From: Endomychus coccineus
Taxonomy: Eukaryota; Arthropoda; Insecta; Coleoptera; Endomychidae
Assembly: GCA_958510875.1 (NCBI GenBank)
Contig: OY294068.1
Span: forward strand, 174,251,411 to 174,315,410
Length of the DNA stretch: 64,000 nt
Direction of reading: 5' to 3'
In this document: positions 19,690-31,137 of the stretch, piece by piece
How the letters are laid out: each line of letters starts with the position of its first letter
Numbering within the stretch: position 1 is the first letter of the stretch
Notes under the pieces: generated by a model
What the model saw: only the letters and a program-made list of their open reading frames with translations
The model's database searches: none
What the model was told of the DNA's origin: nothing
Position numbers and translations under genes: made by a program

Positions 19690-21826
19690 AAGTCGATTAT
19701 AAATCTCTACAGTCATAGGCTCATTTATTTACGAAGCAATAACAATACCAAAATGGGACCAAGAAGACTAAACACAGGACTACCGCAGGGGTCTGTACTT
19801 AGTCAACTTCTTTTCAATATCTATACTGCTGATTTGCATGATCTATTACATTTTTTATTAATACAATTTCCTGATGATTTTTGCATCTATGTTTTGAGCA
19901 AGAACTATGATTCATGTATAAAAAGCTTGTCAAACGCATTTAATCAGGTATCCGAATGGCTTTTCTTGAATGGATTCCAACTCTCTGTTGAAAAGACTGT
20001 TGTTTGTTTTTTTACTCGTCACAACACCCCTAATATTCAATACATAAAATTGGGAGTCAATAACATTCCGGTAAGAAATTTTGTCAAATACCTGGGAATT
20101 ATTCTTGATAAAAAATTAAATTGGAAAATGCACATTGATTCTGTCATTACGAAATGTGAGAAAGGCATTAACTTTCTACGCGCAGTCACGAAAACCTGGT
20201 GAGGGTGTGACATTAAAACAGCTCTAATTTTCTATAAAGCCTATATCAGATCAATTATTGATTATGGTTCCATTCTATATGGTTCTGCTTGTAAAACTAC
20301 GTTGTGTAAAATAGATCGCATACAATTTAAAGCTCTCAGAATATGTCTTGGATCCATGAGATCTACACCCACAGAAGCTCTTCCAGTTGAAGCCCTAGAG
20401 CCACCTCTTTCTTATCGTAGGGAATTATTATGTACAAGGTTCCTACTCAAACAAAAAATTTTCGATACTGCACCTATACAGTCTATCAGCCAGCTCAATA
20501 CCTCCGACCTAACTGCTAAATATTGGATTCACAAACAATCACCTCCTTTATGTGTTTCTTTCAGAGAACATAATTCACTTTTGAAAGGTATTGATACCTT
20601 AACGTTGCTCGATATTGACTACAACTGTCTTATTGGAAAAGTTCCAATTAAAGTTCCTACGTATAGTGACATACCCATGGTTAGATCAGTAATCTTGAAC
20701 AGTGTTATTGATCAGAGCAATGATCAACAGTTAATGGTAATGGGGCAGCCTTCTACATACCGAAATACAAAGTAGAAGCTAAATTTAAAATACATAAGGA
20801 TTTTTCAATCTTCACAGCAGAAGCGATTGCAGTATTAGAAGCAATAAAGTATGCTCTCACTATGGACACTAGTGAGATTTTGATTTTGAGTGACTCTCTT
20901 TCAGTGATTAAAGCGCTTGGGAATATCTCCAATCCTACCTATTGGTATTGTCCCATTCTTCTTCGTATCAAACAAATTCACTACACCTCAATAGAACAAG
21001 GAAAGAATAACACCTTTATTTGGGTTAAAGCGCACTGCGGTTTGAAAGAAAATGAGTACGTAGATAAGTTAGCGAAAGATAGTGTATGCAATGGAAACCT
21101 CATCAATTACTCTCTAAATGCACGAGAATCAATTATGGTCATCAAACATCTTATACACGAGAAATGGGAATCCAGGTGGAATGAATTCTGCAATAAAAAT
21201 AAAACTAGATATTCACTAATTCAGCCATCCATACCTGTTGACTACTGGCATGCTAATATAAATTCAAGCCGACGATTTATCACTACCATAATTCGTTTGA
21301 AATTTGGTCACGCAAGCTATCCCGTACACCTGCATAGATTGAAATTAATACCCTCCGATTTATGCGACTTATGTCAAACTAGAGCCGATTTGGATCAAAT
21401 TTTTTTCGAATGTGAAAAATATCATCATTCTTCGGAAATTCCATTTGAATCTTCGATCAATGAATGCCAAATCCCGTCTCCTATTAACCTACTACATTTG
21501 CTAGCATTGAATAATGTTAAAGTTTTCTGTATAATCATGTAATTTCTTTCAGACAGTGATATTCGTTTATAGCTTAGCTAGATATATTTGTTTCCTTTTG
21601 TCTATCCCAGTGTTAAAGGATCTATGCTACCTGGCCTGCCTGTCTATGTCTCTATAAATGCTCTTACCGGCCAAGAGCGAGAAGTGTGTGGCCCAGTATT
21701 CTATCCCATTGTTATATTCATTCTTGTATTAGATACACTAGGGCATAGGCTATTATGAAATTTTTCGAATCCATTATTTATTGTGACTGGCTGATTGGCA
21801 GTTCTGCCTAATGCAAAAAAAAAAAA
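19690..21826 (+). pseudogene. I-type non-LTR retrotransposon: RT C-terminal half plus RNase H
   Basis: 5'-truncated element. The frame from 19699 reads INLYSHRLIYLRSNNNTKMG, PRRLNTGLPQGSVLSQLLFN and then QFPDDFCIYV, where the normal FADD catalytic box is FPDD. KYLGIILDKKLNWKMHIDS follows. A TGA at 20201-20203 interrupts the same frame, which resumes through YIRSIIDYGSILYGSA and ALPVEALEPPLSYRRELL. A frameshift near 20740 removes the start of the RNase H domain. The rest (20862-21542) keeps LSDSLSVIKAL and IWVKAHCGLKENEYVDKLAK, typical of I-clade RNase H, and a C-terminal CDLCQTRADLDQIFFEC zinc-knuckle-like region. The 3' end is a run of 12 A (21815-21826). Confidence 0.88.
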
Positions 21827-22276
21827 TCTTTCAAACGATATATAAGAAACTGAATATGACTTCACAATTTTGTTTTCAAAAAATTATTTTAATAAAAATC
21901 ACAAGGAAAATCAGGAGCTACTTCACACTACTCTTCAGCTCTAGCGTCGGAGACTATCTCAATGACAGTTATTTCTTTCTTATTTTGAATAACTAAATAC
22001 GTTCGTTTTTTCTTCGTAAACACTACAACTGTTTGGGAAGTACATTAATATTACAAATAATTTGTTTTATTTTTTATAATAAGTAAAGAACTCATTTTTG
22101 TTAGTAACAGCTTATCACTATAACGATGCTTCAAATTCTGTTAGCAGAGAATGGTAAAACTCCAGTGAAATCAGCAACGGCAATTTACATGTTTCCACTA
22201 GCATGATATTTGAGAGTTGAGAGCCATTGAAGTGAAGGGGGAACGCTACCTACTATGAATTTTCATTATTAATTAT
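21827..22276. other. Nothing recognised
   Basis: AT-rich spacer after the poly(A) tail of the I-type element. Confidence 0.5.
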
Positions 22277-22509
22277 TTATTCCATTTTATTATTTAATAT
22301 AGTCGGAGAAGTGATATCATACTTTTGAATTGTATTGAAGTATTTGAAAGTAATAGCTCGAATTTGGTTAATTGGTTGCGTTCCAATTTCCTTTTTTTCA
22401 TAATTTATTATTGAACAAAGATTTGTCGAAATTATTTCAATGCTGAAATCATAGTGAATCAAATTGGCTATTAAGAGTGTTCAAAGAGTCATGTAAATCA
22501 AAATCTTTT
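22277..22509 (-). pseudogene. Inverted partial PLE copy
   Basis: On the minus strand, NQIRAITFKYFNTIQKYDI and the preceding nucleotides (TTTCGACAAATC, TTCAATAATAAATTAT) match the plus-strand PLE sequence at 22795-22925 (QIRAITFKNFNIIQKFHF). The inner edge (22489-22509) is an exact 21 bp inverted match of 22560-22580. This is an inverted duplicate of part of the neighbouring PLE, joined head to head. Confidence 0.65.
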
Positions 22510-22975
22510 CTTATAATCCCGAAAATAGATATGTTGATGATATTTTCGCGACTATAAGTAAAGATTTTGATTTACATGACTTTTCACGGAGATTCACTGT
22601 CGAAATAGGAACAGATAATCAGCTTCCTTTCCTTAATACTATCATTATAAAAGATGCTAATCACTTAGTTTTTTACATATACAGAAAACCCACTCAAACA
22701 GATAGGTATACTCCTACAGATTCAGCTACACCTCCAAGTCCCTTTGAGCCAGTCAAATTATAACAACGAAGTTGAGAAACTGCAGCAAATATCGTTGGGC
22801 AATGGTTTCGACAAATCGTTGATCAATAATTTAATGTCTAAACAAAGAAAAAAATTTGGAAAGCAACCCCAAATTAGAGCCATTACCTTCAAAAACTTCA
22901 ATATAATCCAAAAGTTTCACTTTCATCCTTCACTAATTAATAAATTCCATAGACTAGATTTAGATTAAGAACAAT
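22510..22975 (+). pseudogene. Penelope-like element RT fragment (YVDD to connector)
   Basis: The plus frame reads RYVDDIFATISKDFDLHDF (YVDD active site, about 22525), FTVEIGTDNQLPFLNTIIIK, then FYIYRKPTQTDRYTPTDS. After a frame change it continues as SQSNYNNEVEKLQQISLGNG and FDKSLINNLMSKQRKKFG. This is the standard PLE order of palm, LPFLD-type block, YRKPT block and thumb/connector. The GIY-YIG part is missing here. A different GIY-YIG fragment sits at 24.25 kb. Confidence 0.8.
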
Positions 22976-24249
22976 GTAAGGGTTACAATTTACTCGTACT
23001 TAAGGATAAACTGAAAGCTCTATTTTATCACGTGGTTGCCGACAGCTACAGTGAAGACGGTCGTGAGTTACAATTTTAGATTAGTTAAGAATTCGGGCGC
23101 CAGAGTATTTTAACCAACCAATGAATTACGTCTATAACTAGGGGATACGAATACTCAAGTCTCCAGGTTAAATTACCCTGAAAGAAAGAAATAAAAGACC
23201 TGTACGCAGAATGATTGAAATTTACTAGTAACTGTGATACTCATATTGATACAGTTTATGACAGAACTTATACTGATGAGATATGAAGCGAATGAATTGG
23301 AAATATGGATGAAGGTAATTGTTTAAACATTAAATCAAGAAAACAGTTGAATTTACTCAATATACAAATACTCAATGATTATTTCAATTGTTACATAAAA
23401 CCAGAATCGGTAGCCTGACCTGGTGAGTGCTGGATAAGGTGTTGTACTTGCTTGGTTATAGGTTAATACTTCTACTTGATGTAGGGGCTCCTGCCACAGT
23501 TGTAATACCGTTTCCACGATTATACATCACAAGTAAATCAGCGACTCCTAAGTAATCTTTTCCATAGCAGACTCAAGCCAGCCTCAATACACTTGTTGAA
23601 TTTTCCACAACATAAACAGAAAAAAGAAACCCTGAAATCACGAAATGTTCAAACCTCTATTGTTCTATTATCCTCAGAAGACGGACATGAAGAAAATACA
23701 TAACAATTGTTGAACAAATTGGGACTAGCCTGTCCTGTCAGATACCACCTATGAAGGCAAATTGATTCCTGAAGTCAGTGAATAAATCAAATGGAATTAC
23801 AAAGATTGTTTACCTCTATCACGATAGGGTTTTCCTTCCAATAAGACAAACTTTACTTCCGTCCACAACCAGTCACGTTGAAACTAAGTTTTAATCCCCT
23901 AAGGTGCATTAATTACTCAAATAATTCCAATTTTTCCAATCCAAATTGGTAATTGATGCCTTTACTTCCAACGGAAGAATATTCCCAGAATTTGGTTCCA
24001 AACGCAAGCTTGGTATCACCTCCCTGTTAAAATAACCTAGCAACGCACTTCCCGCTTGAACGATTGACCAGAAGTAACGCCATTTTCTCTTCCTTTCCGG
24101 CGTCTCGTTGTCTCACAGAACAACCTCGAAATAGAAGCGGTAACTACGGATCTTACACCGAACAACCATGACCCTTAGATACGGTTTAGCATAGCTGACG
24201 TCCCAGGAGGTAATCGGTTGTTCTACAGCGGCCATTTCTAGGCCGTTAA
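22976..24249. other. Unassigned stretch, possibly transposon non-coding sequence
   Basis: No convincing frame. About 23420-24240 is somewhat GC-richer than its surroundings and could be LTR or UTR material of an element, but I found no second copy or terminal motif to confirm it. Confidence 0.35.
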
Positions 24250-24830
24250 GTGGAATTTACACGTTACAACAAGCCAAAAAACCGTTTAGGCAATACCTTT
24301 GATGAAGTTCCCGACTTGGGCAAAGCGGGTATTTACAAAAGCAATTGTGAGTCGTCTTCAAAATGTTATGTGGGTCAAATTAAAAGAAACATTTTAACTC
24401 AGTATAAAGAACATTTTATTCATTTAAAAAAGATAATGATGAAAAATCAGCTTTAGTCGAACATATTTAGAATACAGGTCAGATCACTTTCAAAATACAG
24501 CACGGACTAATATCTGAGTAATTTAGGAGGAAGCAACTTATTAAATTCCGATTTATCTCCAGCTGAAGGTTACCCCTCGTTTGCGTTATTATCCCCAACT
24601 AATATTCAAACAGACACATTTTGATTCATAATCTAGTTTACTCTGAGGATGGATAATTGGTAGTCGAAAGGTCTTCAGTATTTTGAGAATATTTTCAGTG
24701 GATAAGGCTGATTATTTCTTATTTAAAATGCCTTTTTGAATATTGTTCCTCAACAGCAATTTATGCATGATGTAATTCTATTGTTTTGTTTTGATGTTCT
24801 AATGTTTTAATAAACGGAATCTAATCTAAT
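24250..24830 (+). pseudogene. PLE GIY-YIG domain fragment and 3' region
   Basis: The frame 24250-24456 reads NRLGNTFDEVPDLGKAGIYK and SNCESSSKCYVGQIKRNILT, then QYKEHF. The GIYK-NC...K-YVGQTKRN core is that of a PLE endonuclease of the family with C-x-C/H zinc-type residues. It stops within 70 codons. Downstream sequence to about 24830 (TTATCTCCAGCTGAAGG, TTACTCTGAGGATGG) looks like the 3' region of such an element. It is a third PLE lineage in this window. Confidence 0.65.
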
Positions 24831-25997
24831 AAACTAATTTCGTCGCAGCAAATTGAAATTGCAACAAAAATAAACAAAAACGATATAGTCCTAAATAATT
24901 TTCATAAAATTATCAAAGTAGGTACGTCGCTGCTTACAGAGTAATAGGTTGCATATGTTATTCAATACCCCGTCAATATGAGTCATTCAGTGAATTTCAG
25001 ATTGAATGATGTGTGTGTTAGATGCGGAAGCAGTTTTAAACGTGAATTACGTATGTTTACGTTAGGTAAAATAGAGGACGGAAGGAAGGGGGACCATGGG
25101 GAACGGGAGATATGCCTCAGCGACAAGGGCGTAACACCGACTCATATGCCCCAGCAAACCTGATTACCTGATTCAACTTCCAATTCATGCAGTTTCGACT
25201 CGCCAGCCTTCCAATGTGCGCTCTCAAAGCTTTTTTACAAAGTATTCAAAGAGTAAATAAATTCGGTAAGCTGAGTAAAACGATCGCACTTTTATTCACT
25301 GTTTTACAGATATTGCACCCTCACTCGATCACCTGCCAAATCTACCTAAAATGCTTATTTATTCAACTGCGGCACGAAATTTTAGCGCGGAAATTTATAT
25401 TCCGTGAAGCAAACCTTGTTATATCTCTGCTTTTTAGAATTCATACGTTTATGATGAAATACTTCGAACATTCAATCGGTCGATCAAATCTGTGTGCGGG
25501 GTGTTAAATAAACTTACAAAAGGTTCAAGACCATGTTCATAATGTCACATTTACTAGAGATAGTAGAATTAGTTAATTCTCGTAATTACGAAGAATTTTA
25601 ATAAGTGTATGCTTTCTAGATGAGACACGTTTGAAAGTGTATTCTATTGTGCCAATACGAAAATATCAAATATGTCGCAATAATGAATATTTTCAAAAGA
25701 TTTCTATTAACATCATCGTGAAGCATTGTTTAAATTTTTTGTGATTTCTGCAAGCGCAAACATTATTCGTTATTTTACCAGAGTGAATTGATATTAAATT
25801 AATTAATTTTACAGTTTCAGTGTTTACCATGATGTACATTTATTACAAATTATCATCTAGTAAAATGTAAATAAGACACTCATTTTAATTTACACACCAA
25901 TATTTAAGTATATCAACAATTGTTTCACCACACAGTGGCATATTAACTGCTTACAACTAAGATATAATTCCTTGAATACTATTTCCTAAGTATGTCC
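24831..25997. other. Nothing recognised
   Basis: Two open frames (24978-25163, 25187-25507) have no motif I can name. The part at 25070-25150 is locally GC-rich. Confidence 0.4.
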
Positions 25998-26131
25998 AGA
26001 CGGTATTCAAATATAATTAAAATACATAACTTCAACTATAAATACTTATCGGAAGGTAGTAATCTTTTGCTACCTACCGATAAGTATTTCAAGTTGAAGT
26101 TAAGTATTTTAATTGTAGTTGAATACCATCT
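25998..26131. repeat. 134 bp hairpin with 62 bp arms
   Basis: Left arm 25998-26059 and right arm 26070-26131 are inverted copies with about 7 mismatches over 62 bp and no gaps. The loop is 10 nt (26060-26069). The ends are AGA.GGTATTCAA and its complement. There is no clear target duplication. It could be a minimal foldback transposon or a small-RNA-producing hairpin. Confidence 0.8.
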
Positions 26132-26172
26132 GAGAATGAAATTTAATTCGTCTCCTTCAAAGACTATTGATT

Positions 26173-26436
26173 TTATGTCTGATGATATTTCACTAAAACA
26201 GTGTATGCCATTTTTGTGATGCATTTGTCTTGATTTACGAACGCTGCTTTATTTTGTACAAAGAATTCATCGAAATTTTCATTGCTTATCATATTATCTA
26301 CATTTGATATGAAATATTTATTGAATTGAGTTTCAATATTTTCTGAAATTTCTACTCCATTCTTGAGTATATTCGATACCTTACTTTTATATTTCGTACA
26401 TATTATATCACTATTGAATACTAGATTAAAAACCAT
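26173..26436 (-). pseudogene. Possible non-LTR linker fragment (EN-RT region)
   Basis: An 87-codon minus frame includes SNILKNGVEISENIETQFNK, YFISNVDNMIS. The pattern NG-I-..-I...FN-YF is common between the EN and RT domains of Jockey/CR1-type elements. It is only one block and there is no RT next to it, so the call is weak. Confidence 0.3.
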
Positions 26437-26439
26437 CCA

Positions 26440-26904
26440 CCTCTAGATCAATCTGAATTTATAAATGTAGTAAAGTCTTGTTTAGAATGCACTTATTTTC
26501 AATACATTGTGCAATGTTTTGAACAAATATTCGGCACAGCAATGAGATCACCTATTGCTAACCTAGTTATGGAATGCCTAGAGGAATCTGTAATAAATTC
26601 ATTAGATTTTCAACTCGTATTCTTTGAACGGTATGTAGATGATTGCCTAATGTGTGTTCCCAATGATAAAATTCAGTACGTGACTAATTTCAACAATTTC
26701 TACTGTAAACTTCAATTCACTTGTGAAATAGAAGTGAACGAAAGCATTAATTTCCTAGATATGAACATTAGGCATGAGTCAGAATTCGTCACCCAGGGAT
26801 TATGTTGTTCTATATCCGTTTTTACAAATTTTACAGGGGGCGCGATTTACTACAATTTTGCAAAATTAATCTGCCAAATATGGCTCAACCAAACCAGCTT
26901 CTGA
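26440..26904 (+). pseudogene. Penelope-like element RT fragment
   Basis: The plus frame gives EFINVVKSCLECTYFQY, then EQIFGTAMRSPIANLVMECL, then FFERYVDDCLMCV (YVDD) and FNNFYCKLQFTCEIEVNESI, NFLDMNI. This is the classic PLE palm (Q-FGTAMGSP-S....VMEDLE...RYVDD). GTAMGSP has become GTAMRSP. The frame ends soon after the NFLDM block. It may belong to the same family as the ribozyme-bearing 3' region at 27484, with other sequence between them. Confidence 0.8.
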
Positions 26905-27188
26905 AGAATTTTATTTGTATATTTAGTTTGTAGATCATTATCATTAGACATTTTATTTTTAAGGCATTCATGTTAGAAAATAAACAAATTTGAGAGAAAT
27001 GGACATAGAACACAAAATAGGAATTTTTTTATTTTTATTGGATATAGAACAAAAAAATCTAATACCAACATATTTCTAAAACTAACATTTTGTTATGATT
27101 TCCTTTTTTACTGGCTTCTAGTGTTCATCTTGTGATTTGGTGCTTCTTCTACCGTGTAATTCTTACTTCTTCTACCTTCTTTAGAAGA

Positions 27189-27480
27189 CTAATTCTCTCC
27201 GACAGACACCGTATCAGGCAGATCTTCATCAGTTTTGTTATTAGAGCCTCTACTTATTAGTTGTTCATAAAAAGCTCTGTCTGATTCTGGAATTTGAGGT
27301 GACATGGCTTTGAACGCTTCTTTCTTGTCATCTGAAACTAGAATATCCTGCTTAAGAAGTGGTATTGTTGTCCATTTCCCTGAAGACTTTTTATTCTTAA
27401 GTATTGTCACTTCATTGAATTCGCCTTTTAATACTTTAATACTGTAAGCAATGTTGAAGATCTCTTCTTTTTTGTAAATA
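27189..27480 (-). other. Unidentified open frame, possible coding remnant
   Basis: Open on the minus strand from about 27480 to TAA at 27189. It reads EEIFNIAYSIKVLKGEFNEV, TILKNKKSSGKWTTIPLLKQ, then charged sequence ending LPDTVSVGEN. The amino-acid composition (Lys/Glu/Asp-rich, few rare residues) looks coding. It abuts the PLE 3' region on the opposite strand. I do not recognise the family; an ORF1 or captured exon is possible. Confidence 0.3.
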
Positions 27481-27483
27481 AGA

Positions 27484-27960
27484 TTCCCACATGCGTCTTT
27501 ATAATGTTAAAACTATATTTCAGATGGAATGCTCAAATAGTTATATAAAGGTCTGACAACCTTTTTCTATTACCTCATAAATTTTCAACATCTGGTTCGA
27601 AAGTGAATTCTTGGGCATTACATCTTTTGGTTTCAGTCGTATTTCATGACTTCGAATTTTATAAGATAACTGCTAAGTAGTGGATTCTTGATTCATATAC
27701 TTAAAAGATTAATGTGTTACAATTTCGATTACTCGTGCTTCTGTTCGTTTCGGCGACGGGAGCATTTTTAATTGGAATCGGTGAGATAAGGACGCTTTCT
27801 GATGATACAATTAGTTTCAAGAAATCCCGTTTTAGACTTTGATCTTCTGATGATGATCGTGAGACTGAAACGTACGTAAAGACGGAAATAATAAGCATAT
27901 GTGTTAGTTTGACCTATTTCCCGAGAATTTATTTACAATTCAAACCTGGATCAAAAATCA
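27484..27960 (+). mobile_element. PLE 3' region, second copy (empty of mariner)
   Basis: Collinear with 1905-2107 plus 4341-4610, and containing the same ATGCGTCTTTATAATGTTAA, GTCTGACAACCTTTTTCTAT and AAGCATATGTGTTAGT landmarks. It has no mariner at the equivalent point (about 27655) and contains some extra sequence around 27735-27800. It ends near AACCTGGATCAAAAATCATT. Confidence 0.75.
27841..27884 (+). ncRNA. Hammerhead ribozyme, degraded copy
   Basis: Same layout as at 4486. Core CTGATGA at 27847-27853, GAAA at 27867-27870, stem III ACG/CGT with cleavage triplet GTA ending 27878. Stem I is reduced to about 4 pairs (TCTT/AAGA). Stem II (GATC/GACT) has one mismatch and one wobble. Probably inactive. 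Confidence 0.55.
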
Positions 27961-28099
27961 TTATTAACAATTGACTACTAAAGACTACAGTTTTGCACAT
28001 CAATTATGAATTACTTTTAACATTATCAATCGTAGATCCATAAAATCTTTGTTTATAATTACGAATCACGTTTGCAACATGGTTTTGTATATGCTAATC

Positions 28100-28790
28100 C
28101 TTGGTTATGATGAATTTATGGTAGGTAAGCAGATACGCGTTTATAAATGTCTTTTCTAGTACTTTCATCAAACCATTGTTTAGATTTTCTAATTTTTTTC
28201 CTCTGTTGAGGGCATTTATTATCTAATACATCTTTCATGTTGTAGACAAAATAAAATCAAAGACATCGTTGACATCAACAGAACTGTATAGCCTGTTTTT
28301 TCAATTAGCACTAAATTAAATTCATTATAATCAATACGTCTATATACAAAACGATCCTGACTGATTTCTATATCAGGTTAAGATATATTCAGCATCAACG
28401 TTCCGTGATCTGTAATTTTAGGGTTTATTTTCGATACTTCAATGTCATAATTATTAGAAAAAACCAGATCGATTATAATCGCACTGTACTCTAGTATAAT
28501 GTAGAAGAAACTGTTTGGCACGATACAAAGATCACACGTTTTTCAGCTTTTTTGTGTAGCCGTCATCAGGTAAATCCAACCATATATTAGATTCTCCCAG
28601 GGAGATAAAATTTTGACTAATATCGTTTTCTTCTAGTAGTGATTCGAAGTATTTGCAAAAATCGGCGTGGGTTCCATTAGAGGAATGGTAAATACATCCC
28701 AGTTGCCATGTGCTGTGGTCTATAATTAATTACTAATGAGACAACGATCACCCAATAGTTAGACTTGTACAAAAAATGTAAAGAAATAGA
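28100..28790 (-). pseudogene. Non-LTR endonuclease (EEP) fragment
   Basis: The minus strand reads LVFSNNYDIEVSKINPKITD then HGTLMLNI (about 28470-28390). This is the C-terminal SDH-type block of an APE-like endonuclease, here TDH. After it come CPQQRKKIRKSKQWFDESTR and KDIYK, matching the EN-RT linker. The upstream part has stops and frameshifts. The RT is absent. Confidence 0.6.
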
Positions 28791-31137
28791 ACATTTCAAG
28801 TGTCTATTTCGTGAATTACATCTGTAACAATCATATCCGCTTATTCTTATCTCCGAGTCGAAAATATCATTTTTCTTCCATAGTGAGCAAAATAGTACTT
28901 TTTCTACCTAGGAAGAAAAAGTAATGCTACGTTTACATCGTCGTGTTTATTATTATTGGTTTTTATTATTTTAGTAGTTTTTAAATTTTATTGAAAATGC
29001 TACACGTATTAAATAAACAAATTCAATTCCTTCCTTCAGAACATCTTGGGGAACTTCATCTTCATTTCCGAACTTCATAATTACAAGCTTGCATGAGACT
29101 TTTTGAGAGTTTGTTTATTATAAACAAAAAACAACCTTAGTAACGCCCAATCTGTTCCGATAACAGTATGTATATTATGACATCTTGACATATTCACGCA
29201 AGAAAATAATAATGAAATTGATGTTAAACGTAGTAAAAGTCGTAGAAAAAATTATATGTTTTATCTTGGAGCAAAGTGACATTCCCGACCTTGCATTTCA
29301 TGAACTATCCTCTTGTTATACAAATAGCTATTGTTATACTTGATTCTGTCAAACATAGTACTATGGGCAGCTGATCAAATTTATTTTGAAGGGAATAAAA
29401 AAGAATACATCCGAAGTAATTGCGACAATTTGATTTTTGGTAAATTCGATATGTGTTATAAATACACATTTTCAAAGCACACCTTAACATTCATATAGAT
29501 TGTAGCCCGGTTTTTAGTGGTTCTGGGATATGGAATGAAGTTGATTCAATTTTTTTCTCGAAAACCGTTCGATGTACAGGAAAAACTTAAGAGACCAATT
29601 TTGTTAAGAACGGGTGAAAATAGAAGGAAAAAAACAGTGTCGTACCATTTATTTATTTTTTTGTAATTTTTAACACCCTGTAGTTCGGAACGGAAGCAAT
29701 TTGGATCCCATGTTCATATGAAATTATTTTATGGAAACACGAGGAATCACACTCTTACATTCTTAGACTACTTAGGAAACACTCTGTATACGTGTGAATT
29801 TGCTTTGTCAACATACTTAGCAAGTGCCCAGCTCGTGATATGCACTCGTTGTGTAAATTTCGCATGCATGTTAATAAAACTCATATCTCACTTATATCGT
29901 AATAACTATTTTGACTGTGAGTGACTATAGAAAAAAATATGTTTCAAATCTCTTAATTATATTCAAGTATGGAACCTCCAAGAAAACATTCGACACGATT
30001 TTGAAGGAAACTGTTTATATAAGCAGAATAAATTCAATATCATCCTAACTTTTACTCAAGGTAGGATAACGTGCATCTACCCTCTTTGAAAACACTTTTA
30101 AATTTCATATAACGTTAGTTGTTTCTATCTGTAGATTCGAAATCCATGAAAGGTTTCTTTCGCGGTGTTTTACTGTAGTATAGTATCGTGATAGTGCAAA
30201 ATGGATTTCAGTAGGCTTTAGTGGACAAGTTCCCCATGAAACCCATGCTCGAATTCAATTTCCATGTTAAGTTCAGTTTGGCGCCTATAGCTTCGCGATC
30301 AGACAGATATAGAGAGAGAGATAGGAATGTAACAAGAAAGATACGAATAATGCTCCATGTGTAAGAGGGATTGCGTTGAAAAAATGAATGATGAGTATAC
30401 GAGTAGTCGACTAGCTAAATCCAGAAGGTTTCACTACCCATCCGACATCGAAAAATAGACATTGACCATTATAATGTCGTTCCACAGCATGAATCTTACT
30501 CATAATAACAAATTCCATGAAATAACGCAGAGCAGAGATATCATTCGAGTGCGAAATATACTCTGACAGCAGTTTGCGTTTGCTTCGCGTTTGTAAGATA
30601 TTCTACAAAGCCTGAAAATATTAAATTCATACTCTCTTGAATATTATCCATTTAAATGACCTTCGTGCGTCTGTGAACTTGACCAATCTTAACGTATGAG
30701 CGTTCATTTAAAAGGTCATAATTTCGCAATTAGCGGGAGATTGAGATCATAATTTTAATTTTTCCAGTACTCTAGAAATTGTCAATAGCTCGGGGAAGTT
30801 ATTTTCACAAAATATACAGGCTGTTACACAGCGTATCTGAAAAGATTCACATTCAAATAATGATTTCTAAAAACATTAACTTCTCTCACTGGTAGAAACC
30901 GTAAATATATTGCGGATGATTAGAATCAGGAGAAGTAAAACGTCAAACTATGTTCCATGTCTTCAATGCATTGAAAGTTCATTCGAATTGACAACATGCA
31001 TGTTTTGCAATGGTCGGTACTATAAGTCGCGCGGCAAAATATATCCAGCCATGAAATATTGTTTCAATTTTGTTATTTCTTTGACAACTGTCAAAAGTAA
31101 AGTTTCGTATGAAAGTAGAAATATACAGAATTTTGTT
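28791..31137. other. Nothing firm; scattered transposon ends
   Basis: A 28 bp near-palindrome (TACTTTTTCT/AGAAAAAGTA) lies at 28896-28923. AACACCCTGTAG at about 29679-29690 looks like one Tc1/mariner-type end without a partner. No gene was recognised. The upstream part of the DD41D remnant may begin near 30818 (ATACAGGCTGTTACACAGCG). Confidence 0.4.

Noticed and set aside
24640..24680. Hammerhead-like string CTGAGGA ... CGAAAGG
   Set aside because: The core has G for T (CTGAGGA), and no stem I or stem III partner could be found.
25187..25507. 106-codon plus-strand frame
   Set aside because: Leu/Ile/Phe-rich translation typical of AT-rich noise, with no family pattern.
29679..29691. Tc1/mariner end AACACCCTGTAG
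   Set aside because: Only one end is present and no inverted partner or transposase is found nearby, so no element was called.
30910..31137. Upstream extension of the 117-codon frame as part of the transposase
   Set aside because: Family-like sequence starts only at the Met at 31138. The preceding codons show no homology to DUF4817 proteins.
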